This document shows positions 34,769 to 43,004 of a DNA stretch of 64,000 bases, one piece after another (within the stretch, counting starts at the first letter, position 1; every line of letters begins with the position of its first letter). Below the pieces are notes generated by a model. It saw only the letters and a list, made by a program, of their open reading frames with translations. It had not been told where the DNA came from and ran no database searches. The position numbers were made by a program, and so were the translations under genes. This DNA comes from Stenotrophomonas lactitubi (GTDB lineage: Bacteria > Pseudomonadota > Gammaproteobacteria > Xanthomonadales > Xanthomonadaceae). The DNA lies in the NCBI RefSeq assembly GCF_002803515.1, contig NZ_PHQX01000001.1, forward strand, positions 1,798,001 through 1,862,000, in the 5' to 3' direction.

Positions 34769-35062
34769 GGACAGCCTCCTGCTGCTCAGCGAAGCGGGCA
34801 ACGGAAAGCAGGTCGCCGCGCTTCGATGCAGCAATCTCGGCCTGATACGGCGATTCGTCATGCGGGGTCCAGCCGGTCGCGGCCAGTTCGGCGCGTGCCT
34901 GGGCGACGAGGGCCGCTTCCTTGGTGCACTGGGCGGCGGCATGATCAAGCCGATCCAGTACCACGACACGCCGATCCAGTACCACGAAACGATGCGAGCG
35001 CAGCCGATGGAGAAGCCCACGACGGCACCCAGCAGTGCGAAGGCAAGAAGGGGCTCGGTCAT
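34761..35062 (-). pseudogene. Second copy of the 76-residue phage ORF, frameshifted
   Basis: It starts MTEPLLAFALLGAVVGFSIG at 35062 and loses frame after a 21-bp tandem duplication (34950-34970 / 34971-34991, 20 of 21 identical). The expected continuation (AAQCTKEAALVAQARAELAATGW) is in the next frame and ends at 34761. Confidence 0.75.
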
Positions 35063-35104
35063 GCCAGAATCCCCCCACGCACAGAATCGCCGCAGGGGGG
35101 CGCA

Positions 35105-35845
35105 ATGAGGACTTCTTCCAGAATTGAAATTTCGATATGGGCGCTGACGTGCGCTATCGCTCTGTCGTTTTGCGCTGGCGCAGTCACAACGTGGCTGCTG
35201 TTTGAGCTTGAGTGGTCTTACGGCCTTGGGGGCGGTGAAGGAAGCGACGGAGCCGATTGGTGGGCCGCAATCTCTGGGATCTTTGCTGCGCTAGGCACAT
35301 GGATAATTGGTGCGGGAGCATGGAGATATGCCGGTGAGGCGCACAAGCTCCGCATGTTCGAAGTGAGGACCGAGAGGCTTGTAGGTATTGACGCGAAGTT
35401 GTTCGCTCTCAATGACCTGATCGTCAAGTTTGACATCACGAAGTACTGTATGACTCTCTTCGACGAGGACTCGCTTGACGATGGAAAATTCTATAGCGCA
35501 AACGGCTTGGCCCGCTCGATAAACGTGGGGCTTAAGCAGATAAAGCGGATGGATTGGATGGATCGCGGAGGAATCGTTCTCGATACCGACGTCATCGATG
35601 CTATGAATGCCTTCAGCATCTCGATAGAGGATTTTGAGTCGGCTTGCGCCAGCGCGACCAATGCGCTGGCGACCTCCGAAGAGGATTTTGTCGATGCAGA
35701 GAAGCCATTCCTTGTGGAGCTTCTCAGGGTGGCGTCGACGATCAAGGTTGAAGCCGATGGGATTCTTGAGCTCCTCAACGTCGAGGATGAGCGATTGGAA
35801 GGGGATCGCAAGAGAATTCGTAGTGACCGCTTTTTCGATGAATAG
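35105..35845 (+). CDS. Variable cargo protein 2: two membrane segments plus helical domain
   Basis: A 246-residue protein with the same plan as the gene at 32472. Hydrophobic segments are at about 12-30 and 50-68, with GADWWAAISGIFAALGTWIIGAGAW between and within them, followed by a long, acidic helical domain unrelated in detail to the other copies. The ribosome site is a run of six G (35095-35100) four bases before the ATG. The gene is intact even though the adjacent phage genes are decayed, which suggests it is retained for its own benefit. Confidence 0.7.
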   Translation: MRTSSRIEISIWALTCAIALSFCAGAVTTWLLFELEWSYGLGGGEGSDGADWWAAISGIFAALGTWIIGAGAWRYAGEAHKLRMFEVRTERLVGIDAKLFALNDLIVKFDITKYCMTLFDEDSLDDGKFYSANGLARSINVGLKQIKRMDWMDRGGIVLDTDVIDAMNAFSISIEDFESACASATNALATSEEDFVDAEKPFLVELLRVASTIKVEADGILELLNVEDERLEGDRKRIRSDRFFDE

Positions 35846-35889
35846 CTGAACATTGGTGGTCGCGGCGATCTCAGCCTGTGCGATTGCAA

Positions 35890-36021
35890 TCAGCTCGGCC
35901 TCGCGGGACCGCTGCGAGGCGGTGTAATCTCGCCGGTCGAGCGGCCAACGAGCTTTGCGCCTCCGATGTAAACGATCAGGATGGCGGCCAGCAGAACCAA
36001 GATCAGAAGGGGCTGGTTCAT
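35890..36021 (-). pseudogene. Third copy of the small phage ORF, frameshifted
   Basis: It begins MNQPLLILVLLAAILIVYIGGA at 36021, homologous to the starts at 32430 and 35062. The expected continuation (WPLDRRDYTASQRSREAELIAIAQAEI) lies in a different frame just downstream. The present frame stops at 35890 after an unrelated tail. Confidence 0.7.
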
Positions 36022-36053
36022 GCCAGAATCCAACCATTCACCAGCGCGCCACA

Positions 36054-36064
36054 GGGGGGGGGGG
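36054..36064 (+). repeat. G11 homopolymer in a ribosome-binding site
   Basis: Eleven G residues stand one base before the ATG at 36066, in the place of the Shine-Dalgarno sequence. Slippage here would alter spacing and so translation of the third cargo gene. Confidence 0.85.
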
Positions 36065-36065
36065 C

Positions 36066-36737
36066 ATGAAGACCAAAACGTTCGAGCTGTCCTTGATTGG
36101 TGTTGTGATTGCCACAACGATTGTCTTCTTCGCTGGGGCTGCTGCAGTCTGGTTGATGTTTGGTGCGGCTTGGACTTATGGCCTTGACTTCGGTACCGGA
36201 ACCCGGGCCGATTGGATGGCTGGAGTCGGGACTTGGGCGATCGGAGCAGGTGCGATCTACTATGCGCATCAAACTCAGCTGCAGCGCGAGGAAGAGGGGC
36301 GGCGGGCGCGCGATCGTGATCGCGACGCGCGCGCCCGTCGCCTTGACTACATGATCTCCAAGGCCAGTCTTGCCAAGCGCCAGATCAAGGGGTTTCGAGC
36401 GCTTCCCGAAGGTCTTCCGGAGGGCGGTAACACTCTTGAGACCCTTGCCCCGAAGTTCCGTGAGACCAAAATCGCGGCGCTCGAGGCCGCAATGAATCTG
36501 GTGGTTTGGGCCGCTGAGGACGTCGCGACACTGCGCGCCGCTGACCAGGCCCGATTGGAGAATGTTCTCATCGCTATGATTGAGGTCAGGCAGTTCATGG
36601 CGTGGTGCCGGCTTGAGGAGTTCAAAGGAAAGGTCTTCTTCATGGCCGTGGAGGAAGCTTTGGAAAAGCTGACCCGTGAAGCAACCGAGCTGGAGGTTTG
36701 CTTGCTCGCGGAGGCGGATCGGGTCATGCTCGAATGA
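36066..36737 (+). CDS. Variable cargo protein 3: two membrane segments plus coiled coil
   Basis: A 223-residue protein, third member of the set. The first hydrophobic segment is ~10-33, then TYGLDFGTGTRADWMAGVGTWAIGAGAIYYAHQTQ, then a highly charged linker (REEEGRRARDRDRDARARR) and a helical domain (~95-223). It shares the ADWxAxxGTWxxGAxA motif with the copies at 32472 and 35105. The start follows the G11 tract. Intact frame in an otherwise decayed phage end. Function unknown. Confidence 0.7.
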   Translation: MKTKTFELSLIGVVIATTIVFFAGAAAVWLMFGAAWTYGLDFGTGTRADWMAGVGTWAIGAGAIYYAHQTQLQREEEGRRARDRDRDARARRLDYMISKASLAKRQIKGFRALPEGLPEGGNTLETLAPKFRETKIAALEAAMNLVVWAAEDVATLRAADQARLENVLIAMIEVRQFMAWCRLEEFKGKVFFMAVEEALEKLTREATELEVCLLAEADRVMLE

Positions 36738-37030
36738 GCTTGAGTTGCTCAAGTTTCGCTGCTGCGCTTGGTGCCCATAGGTGCAGTTGATGTTCGACTG
36801 GTTTGCTGCGCGCTTGGTGAGCTGCAGATCAACAAGCGCGATGGCGATAAGTGCATCCATGTGCCTACCCCTGCCCAAGCTCCTATCCCAAGGGAGCCCG
36901 TCAGCGGCCTTAGGGTGCTGGTGGCGGGTGCGAACTGGAAATTCGGCTATTCGCTGCCGGACACGGCGATGTGCGCAACTTTGGCCAGGTTAACCGGACT
37001 ACCGCTGGCCCGCGTCCTGGGGATCGTCTG

Positions 37031-37293
37031 ACGTAAACACCTGGCCCAACAGGCTGCCGATGCGGTCCGCGAGCTGCTCGCCGAAGCGGCGGCCGAGAAC
37101 ACTACTCGCAGCCACAGCGGCGCCCTACGCTACTGGGCCGACTGGGATGCGGCGCGCTACGGCATCGAGGCTGCAGTTCGTGGTCGACCATGTCCAGCGC
37201 CGGTCGGCTGAGGGCGAATTGGCCTGGGAATTACCGTCGGTCGTAGATCAGGCATTGGTGGTGGCCGGCCTGAAAGTCAAACTTGGACCCTAG
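37031..37293 (+). pseudogene. Tyrosine recombinase (integrase) remnant
   Basis: One frame reads AADAVRELLAEAAAENTTRS and HSGALRYWADWDAARYG, the next frame LQFVVDHVQRRSAEGELAWE and LPSVVDQALVVAGLKVKLGP, then a stop. Together these resemble the N-terminal SAM-like core-binding domain of site-specific tyrosine recombinases. About ten codons are missing between the pieces and the whole catalytic domain is absent. It suggests that an integrative element once sat here, possibly the one that brought in the next operon. Confidence 0.65.
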
Positions 37294-37541
37294 TCTGGAA
37301 GCAGCGAATCGGCCCCGCCCTCTCCCGTAAAGAATAGTTTCTTTTCCTTCGATAGAGAGCGTGTGCTGAAGGGCCTGAACCTAAAGGTCCCGTCTAGGAT
37401 TTGGTTCTGTATTGACGTTAGCAGGGTCGTCCACTCAGCTTGACTCTTAGGGAGTGCTCCATCATCTGTTTTGTACTTGAACTGTGCCCCGCGCCTTCTC
37501 ATCCGGTTGAGCGCCGCAACCGTGAAATCCTGGGGAATCAT
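37290..37541 (-). CDS. 83-residue ORF, unknown (possible gene fragment)
   Basis: A+T-richer than the core genome. The segment AEWTTLLTSIQNQILDGTFRFRPFSTRSLSKEKKLFF has a faint resemblance to the N-terminal part of bacterial reverse transcriptases (a hydrophobic helix, then G-x-Y/F-R-F and a Lys cluster), but the chain stops long before any catalytic YxDD. It may be a truncated gene. A GAAGGAG directly abuts the ATG at 37541, which is too close for a normal ribosome site. Confidence 0.35.
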   Translation of the reverse strand: MIPQDFTVAALNRMRRRGAQFKYKTDDGALPKSQAEWTTLLTSIQNQILDGTFRFRPFSTRSLSKEKKLFFTGEGGADSLLPD

Positions 37542-37683
37542 CTCCTTCGACCCCCTGCTTACGCTCCCCAGTCTGCGCAGCCTACAACCTAATCGGATTG
37601 GAAGTTGTACGCAGTTGTTGAAGGGGCAGTGCCCAGGCCACTATCCTAGCTCTGATAGGCATCCTGCCGATACCGAGCCCTAC

Positions 37684-39528
37684 ATGGAAAGTGAAAGCAG
37701 TAACCCATACAGCAAATTACTTGAGGGCTTCGAACATGCCGTCGTGCATGTCGCGGTGGTTGTACCGCCATCTTCGAAGCTTCCTACATCGGACGCTCCA
37801 CGTACATCTGAAAAACCTCCTCTGCGTTTACTGTTCGCATCGGTCTGGTTCCTGGCGTCAGGAAGACAGGTCCCATCGAGACCTCCCAAGCCCTACTTCA
37901 AAAAATTCAAGGAAGAAGGCGCTATTGCGGTCGACCGTATCGTCATGACCGCGGAAGAGGCCGTCCGATGGTACCGAAGCGCATCGGAAGAACTTCATAC
38001 ACCTAGGCCGGTAAATGGGTTCCGGGAGGGCTCCGACGACGTACCCCTCTCCGCTGGCAGACTAAGCGACTTCCCAAGCTGGCCTGTACTGGGCGTGCCA
38101 ATGGAAAGTGACGACATCACACTTAAATCTGAACGTTCTTCCATTCCGTTCCGTAACCTCGGCATCACGAGGTACTCGCGTCGAATTTCGGACAGCCAAG
38201 AATGGCCGAGCTTCCTTGGCCAAGAGGGACAAAGCAAACACTGCCAAGAAGCTTTCCAATTTCTAGAGCACCACATGCATGTCAATTTTAAGGAGTACCC
38301 TGAATATCTGGGTGGGATGGCGCTCGCCGTGCCTGACTGCGATGTGCTTTCAGTCCGACAATTCGTTGATCCTAAAGAGGGCAGCTCAGAATCGTTGTAC
38401 TTCCATTTGAAGCCCCATCCAGGCCGGAAGCTTCAAGGTCTAAGCTTGACCTCAATGGAAGGCCAGGAAGGCGTACTCACCTCCTTCGATACAGTTCCGG
38501 TACCGGAGGATGGGTTGGTTGAGATTAAAAGACCATACTCTATCCACGTCTCAGGGCTAGTTCTGACGCACAAGGATCGTGGGGTGTTGATGCAAACGCC
38601 CATGCGGCAGTTCATGCGCCAAATGAACATGACGACAGAGTTGGTCGAACGACGCGTCAAGGTTCAAGCCCCTGAAACTGATAAAAAGAAGAGTCCTGTC
38701 AATGAATACTTTGCCGAAAAGAAAACGTTGGCATCCTCTCAAACATTTGGTGCGGCACCGAACACAACCGACGCCTTTCAGCGTTTGCTGGTCGCAAAAA
38801 GTGAACGATTGCTCAATCACAGCGCCCAGCTATATGATCAAACTTGGTTTACGACTGACCAGCGCAAAGAAGCACTCGAGCACGTCAGGGAAAAGCTCAA
38901 ACACGCTCGCTCCACTATTTTCATCGCAGACCCCTACTTCGGCGCAAATCAAATCCCCCAATACCTGCTTGCCATAGAGCGAGACGAGATAAAGATACAA
39001 ATCTTGACCTCAAGTAACGCCTTCAAGAAGATCAAGGAAGCAGATGGCGGTACTGAGGCCGGGGCTAGTGAGGGCTCCCTGGCCACTCACCAGGCATTGC
39101 TCCAAAACTTGAATGTATTCCAAGCCAATCACAAAAATAGTATTGAAGTCAAAGTAGCGAATACAGAAAGCAGTCTGTTCCATGATCGATTCCTCGCCGT
39201 CGATGGTCGCGTGTGGATGCTCGGCAGCTCACTGAACTCTATCGGCATACGGCCAACGCTTATCATGCGCATACCGCATGGTGAAAAAATCCTCAACCAC
39301 CTTATGGGCCTCTACAAAAACGCCGCTCCTCTGGAGGATTTCAAAGTTCCGCGGGAAGCGCCCAAAAAGCCATGTGTGCACTGCGGGCGTGACATGGTAG
39401 GCACGAAAGAAGTGCAGTCACCAAAAACGGAGGGAGGGGGGCAGGAGCAGGGCCTGCCGAACGGACAAGGGATACAGGGCGCGGAGGTGCAAGACGCACC
39501 GGACGCACAGGCCGTTAATAATGGCTAA
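37684..39528 (+). CDS. PLD-like domain protein, first gene of a three-gene island operon
   Basis: A 614-residue protein, A+T-richer than the core genome. Residues 1-~390 are unassigned, with hydrophobic strands near the start (HAVVHVAVVVPP, LRLLFASVWFLASG). From ~415 a phospholipase-D-like fold is visible: RSTIFIADPYFGANQIP, then KIQILTSS, and the catalytic-type motif HDRFLAVD at residues 500-507 followed by WMLGSSLN. It has H-x-R-x4-D where the classic motif has H-x-K-x4-D, and only one such motif per chain, so dimerisation or a partner is expected. A CxxC (CVHCGRDM) and a Gln/Gly-rich tail end the protein. Nuclease or phosphodiesterase activity is inferred. It overlaps the next gene by 8 bp. 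Confidence 0.75.
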   Translation: MESESSNPYSKLLEGFEHAVVHVAVVVPPSSKLPTSDAPRTSEKPPLRLLFASVWFLASGRQVPSRPPKPYFKKFKEEGAIAVDRIVMTAEEAVRWYRSASEELHTPRPVNGFREGSDDVPLSAGRLSDFPSWPVLGVPMESDDITLKSERSSIPFRNLGITRYSRRISDSQEWPSFLGQEGQSKHCQEAFQFLEHHMHVNFKEYPEYLGGMALAVPDCDVLSVRQFVDPKEGSSESLYFHLKPHPGRKLQGLSLTSMEGQEGVLTSFDTVPVPEDGLVEIKRPYSIHVSGLVLTHKDRGVLMQTPMRQFMRQMNMTTELVERRVKVQAPETDKKKSPVNEYFAEKKTLASSQTFGAAPNTTDAFQRLLVAKSERLLNHSAQLYDQTWFTTDQRKEALEHVREKLKHARSTIFIADPYFGANQIPQYLLAIERDEIKIQILTSSNAFKKIKEADGGTEAGASEGSLATHQALLQNLNVFQANHKNSIEVKVANTESSLFHDRFLAVDGRVWMLGSSLNSIGIRPTLIMRIPHGEKILNHLMGLYKNAAPLEDFKVPREAPKKPCVHCGRDMVGTKEVQSPKTEGGGQEQGLPNGQGIQGAEVQDAPDAQAVNNG

Positions 39529-40162
39529 ATTCTCGTCCCAGATTAGCGTCAGTACGACCGTGCAGGCGGTGGAGACAAACTTTACTCCGCAGTTACTCAT
39601 ACCTTGCGAGGCGCCCTACCGGGATGAATCACGCCACCATTTTCCCTGCATTAATGCCATCAAGGCTCGTCGTGCAATTGCGGATGTGCGGTTAGTCGAA
39701 GAATTTGAAAAAGCGATTAGTACTGCACAAAATGTATGGATAATTGACAAGCATTTATTCTCTGCGGATGGCCCAAAACCAGATCATCGCCGAAGAATTA
39801 AAAAAGTCGTGGACTGGTTTTACACAGATAATATTCAAAATGTAAAAATACTAACTGGCTATCATGATTCAAGGAAGGAAATCGAGAAGGATTTCGAGGA
39901 CTTAAGGCAGCTCGTAACAGAAGACCGAGCCAAGCTCGCCCCGCCCATCACAATAGCACTCTCATTTGCCCTCAGAGACGCCGATTGCATTCACGATCGC
40001 TTTGCTATCGTTGATGACGAATTATGGCATTTTGGCGCAACCGTAGGCGGCTTTCACCGGGACGTAAATGCTGTGAGTAGAGGCTGGAATGCTCAGACTC
40101 ATGGCGCAGTGCAGTTCTTTGATACAGCTTGGAAGATGGCCAGCGACAACGGGAAAAGATAG
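39521..40162 (+). CDS. Small PLD-like protein, second gene of the island operon
   Basis: A 213-residue protein. It has one PLD-type half: NVWIIDKHLFSADG (first strand and loop), NVKILTGYHDSRKEIE, then CIHDRFAIVDDELWHFGATVGG with H158, R160 and D165 in the same H-x-R-x4-D arrangement as the first gene. The paired variant motifs suggest that the two proteins form one composite active site, since PLD enzymes need two motifs. ATG 39521 lies inside the last codons of the first gene (ATGGCTAA), so the two are translationally coupled. Confidence 0.72.
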   Translation: MAKFSSQISVSTTVQAVETNFTPQLLIPCEAPYRDESRHHFPCINAIKARRAIADVRLVEEFEKAISTAQNVWIIDKHLFSADGPKPDHRRRIKKVVDWFYTDNIQNVKILTGYHDSRKEIEKDFEDLRQLVTEDRAKLAPPITIALSFALRDADCIHDRFAIVDDELWHFGATVGGFHRDVNAVSRGWNAQTHGAVQFFDTAWKMASDNGKR

Positions 40163-40164
40163 TC

Positions 40165-42072
40165 ATGAACAAAGAATGGCAGTTGCCGCCCGCTTACGAG
40201 TCGGACTTGCACAAATCGTACACAATCGCCGAGTCGGTGATTGGAGACTTCGCAGAAGGTCGATTCGCACCTCCCGACATATTGTTCACGTCTGTTACAG
40301 AGTACTTCTGCGCCCAGGACGATTCCAGGAATGCTCTTAAGAGGTTTACCACCCAACTTGGCGGTTACAGCGAGGACTTCGATGCGTCAGACGATCCGAG
40401 AATTCAGGCGGCCTTGGTGATCGGAATTGTAACGGCCTGGGCCTCTTCAGAAACCGAAAGCCGGTACATCGCCTTCAGGGCTCTCGTCCGAAACTCATTG
40501 TGGGTTGAGCATTTGTGGACTGAGGTGGCGCTGGTTGTAGCTCTGAAAAATGATCTATTCAAAGACGCACTCTTAAATTTAGCTGAACAACATTTCGTTG
40601 ATGCTGAAAAAAAACTACTTCAGGAAGATGGGGTTGACCCATCCCATCCAATCACCCTCGATGAAATTTGGTACGGACACACTAGGGAAGGTCGGATCGA
40701 TGAATCCAGTTGGCCGTGGATCGAATTGCTAGCAAAGCTTGATCCCGGCAAACTCTTTAAATGGATGAATTCCACACAAAGCCTTCTTTTGATCAATCGA
40801 GTACTCGACAGTCCGGAGTTTTACCGTAACTACGATCTGTGGGAGCATTTCACACTCGGGTCTCCACCAAGCTTCCAAAGCGATGGCTCGTGGAATGGCG
40901 CCCTATTGCTTCCAAGCTTGCTCAGGCACGGGAGTACGAAAATCATCCACATAGCCAATGGCCGAGAATACCATCCGTCCGTGCTAGAGCCGCACGTCAG
41001 GTCGCTGCTCGCCTGTTTCGTAGCTACTGTCGCTAAAAGATCCGATTTCGAGGGCCTGTTCAAGCGTTGGGGCACTTGGCTCACTCGCCAGCACCTTAAT
41101 TTCCCTGATAACAACTCGGATAAAATACGACCTCTGAGCAGCCAAGATATATTATGGGAATTAGCCGATAAGCTCCCACTTCCTTGCACCCCAACCGTTT
41201 GCGACCAATTGAGTTTTTCTTGGGAGCCATGGGTTTACCAATCCATGCTAGCACTTCTACATTCGAACGCCCCCAACAAGTTTCCGACACCGGACATCAG
41301 CGCCTTCATCAAAGAATGGAGCCTGACACCCACTGAGTGGAACTCCTCCAAAGGCAAGTCGCTTCGAAGCCATGTTAGTGAATATCATGCCACTCAGCCC
41401 AACAGCTATGCTTGCCGGGTGCTTGGGTATTCCGTCGCGTTGAGCGATGACTTCACCACTCACTGGCTGCGCATGTGGAACTCTAGCGTTGCGCTGAGAG
41501 AAATTCTCGAATTCCGTCCCATTTATAAGATTTCCACAGAATGGCAACCTTCGGATGCCTCAGGACTGATGCGCACGTTGGTTGACATAGGTCTGGGGAT
41601 TCTGGACTGTACTACCAACGCACAGGAGACTCTCAATACCGAAGTACTTAAGCAATCCGCCGCGCTATTTCAAGCGCTGTGGGAGGCTACCACTGAGATG
41701 TTGAGCATTGACTTCTATGGTGACGACTTCTGGCCAATCATGCAGCAACACCTAGTCATTCGCAGGCTGCGGTGGACAGTCGAAGCAGAGAACGCGAATA
41801 ATGAAAATTACAGCAAATGGCTAGATCAGGCCGCCACCCCGACATCACGGGAAACATTGGCCTTAGTCTCCAGCAATCCATGTTCATTCATAAGCTTGCT
41901 ACCCCTGCTTGTGCAAAACAAAATTCCTAAGCAAGCCTTGAAGGAGCTGGTCAACCAGGTCGAAATTGACTTAGCTTCTCTCGCATCGAGTGCAGCCAGA
42001 TACCAGAGTGGGCCTGAGAGGAAATTCAAGATATATCCTCATCACGTCCACTTGGTCGAAGAGTTGGCTTAG
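40165..42072 (+). CDS. Large helical protein of unknown function, third gene of the island operon
   Basis: A 635-residue protein beginning 2 bp after the PLD-like gene, with no family that I recognise. It is rich in Trp, Leu and acidic residues and appears almost wholly alpha-helical, with repeated amphipathic helices (for example WTEVALVVALKNDLFKDALLNLAEQHF and LLLPSLLRHGSTKIIHIANG). No signal peptide, membrane segment or nucleotide-binding loop is visible. A scaffold or sensor role for the two PLD-like proteins is a guess from the tight operon. An A+T-rich codon choice marks it as foreign to the core genome. Confidence 0.65.
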   Translation: MNKEWQLPPAYESDLHKSYTIAESVIGDFAEGRFAPPDILFTSVTEYFCAQDDSRNALKRFTTQLGGYSEDFDASDDPRIQAALVIGIVTAWASSETESRYIAFRALVRNSLWVEHLWTEVALVVALKNDLFKDALLNLAEQHFVDAEKKLLQEDGVDPSHPITLDEIWYGHTREGRIDESSWPWIELLAKLDPGKLFKWMNSTQSLLLINRVLDSPEFYRNYDLWEHFTLGSPPSFQSDGSWNGALLLPSLLRHGSTKIIHIANGREYHPSVLEPHVRSLLACFVATVAKRSDFEGLFKRWGTWLTRQHLNFPDNNSDKIRPLSSQDILWELADKLPLPCTPTVCDQLSFSWEPWVYQSMLALLHSNAPNKFPTPDISAFIKEWSLTPTEWNSSKGKSLRSHVSEYHATQPNSYACRVLGYSVALSDDFTTHWLRMWNSSVALREILEFRPIYKISTEWQPSDASGLMRTLVDIGLGILDCTTNAQETLNTEVLKQSAALFQALWEATTEMLSIDFYGDDFWPIMQQHLVIRRLRWTVEAENANNENYSKWLDQAATPTSRETLALVSSNPCSFISLLPLLVQNKIPKQALKELVNQVEIDLASLASSAARYQSGPERKFKIYPHHVHLVEELA

Positions 42073-42159
42073 ACCTGCAAATGATATGGGGTGAGTCGCC
42101 CCCTATTTCTCTAGGCGCTTTCAAGCTTCGAGGAAGAACTGCTCAGCCTGTCCGCGTTT

Positions 42160-42195
42160 GGCCTTAGCTGCCCTACATGAAGGGCAGCTAAGGCC
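42160..42195. terminator. Perfect 15-bp inverted repeat after the island operon
   Basis: GGCCTTAGCTGCCCT (42160-42174), loop ACATGA, AGGGCAGCTAAGGCC (42181-42195). It lies between the convergent third island gene and a membrane-protein gene. No T-run follows on the plus strand. On the minus strand AAAC follows. Termination is likely through the very stable stem, and it may also mark an island edge. Confidence 0.6.
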
Positions 42196-42293
42196 GGCAG
42201 CTGGCTTTCCCTACCCCGATAAAAATCCCTTATCGCCGCTCCCCGAAGAAAGAGCGCCTCAGCCCGCGCTCTGATGCTTGCCGAAACCCAGCC

Positions 42294-43004
42294 CTACTGG
42301 CCAGCCGAAGTTGGCATCACACCCTTTCGCACAATCTCCAACCTCCCAACATCGCCAACAGGCACAAGCACAGCAGCCTTCCGCGCCGGGTCCCACATCG
42401 CATAGGAATCACCAAGTCGACCAATCAGGCTCAGGCCGTCCTGCACCTTTCCGTCAACAGTCACAGCCGTCACGTGCTTGCCGCCCCCAGAGGAAACCGT
42501 CGCGGCACGCCCGGAACCAAGCATGCTTGACACTATCGAGACGTAGACCAGCATCACCAAGGCGTAGATCAGCCAAGGGGAATCTTTCACCGCAGCGGGC
42601 ACCACCGGCGAAAGTTGCACGATCAGCGCACAGATGATCGTCAGAAGAAGCCCTATCAGAAGAGGCCACGTGTTCGACCACCAAAGCAGCAGCCCTAGGC
42701 CAGTGAAGAAAAGCATCGGAAACAGCCATGCGAACAGCTTGCTCTTGGAGCTGCCGCTCGTCACCTTTATCTCCACCCAGCCGCCAAACAGCGAGGCCAC
42801 CAGCATGAGAAACAACACCATGCCGATGCCTGCCAGGCCGGCTAGGGCCAGCTCGCTCACGGCGACAAACTGAAAGGGATCAAGGCCAAAGTGGCCCCAG
42901 TACGCCTTCAGATAGAGCGCGCCTTGAATCAAGCCAAACGTGACGACGGCCGAACCCCAGCCAGCCACATCGGCCATCGTTAGTTTTTTTTGCGTACTTT
43001 CCAT
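42294..43004 (-). CDS. Polytopic membrane protein of unknown function
   Basis: A 236-residue protein with about five hydrophobic helices (residues ~15-35, 48-72, 88-108, 110-132, 143-163) and a soluble C-terminal part with a beta-rich look (GRAATVSSGGGKHVTAVTVDG, then LVPVGDVGRLEIVRKG). Not recognised. It is convergent with the island operon and separated from it by the strong palindrome. A run of T/A before the start (plus-strand 42983-42995) probably belongs to its promoter or coding start. Codon use is intermediate between core and island. Confidence 0.65.
   Translation of the reverse strand: MESTQKKLTMADVAGWGSAVVTFGLIQGALYLKAYWGHFGLDPFQFVAVSELALAGLAGIGMVLFLMLVASLFGGWVEIKVTSGSSKSKLFAWLFPMLFFTGLGLLLWWSNTWPLLIGLLLTIICALIVQLSPVVPAAVKDSPWLIYALVMLVYVSIVSSMLGSGRAATVSSGGGKHVTAVTVDGKVQDGLSLIGRLGDSYAMWDPARKAAVLVPVGDVGRLEIVRKGVMPTSAGQ

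Larger units (their letters stand above)
33769..36960. mobile_element. Tandem remnants of two further filamentous phage ends
   Basis: Sequence right of the second core repeats parts of the first prophage. It has a truncated left-end gene (33877), a rep pseudogene joined directly to it, a homolog of the 39-residue ORF, a damaged homolog of the 76-residue ORF and a cargo gene (35105), and then a second damaged small ORF with a third cargo gene (36066). The stretch near 36880 repeats the palindrome region seen at 33280. All virion genes are missing. The remnants cannot form phage on their own. Confidence 0.85.

Noticed and set aside
35291..36037. A 248-codon minus-strand frame over the second cargo gene
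   Set aside because: Contains an out-of-frame piece of the third small phage ORF and then antisense of the cargo gene. Not a single real gene.
36768..37031. An 87-codon plus-strand ORF after the third cargo gene
   Set aside because: Covers remnant phage sequence similar to the non-coding palindrome region near 33280 and shows no ribosome site or family likeness.
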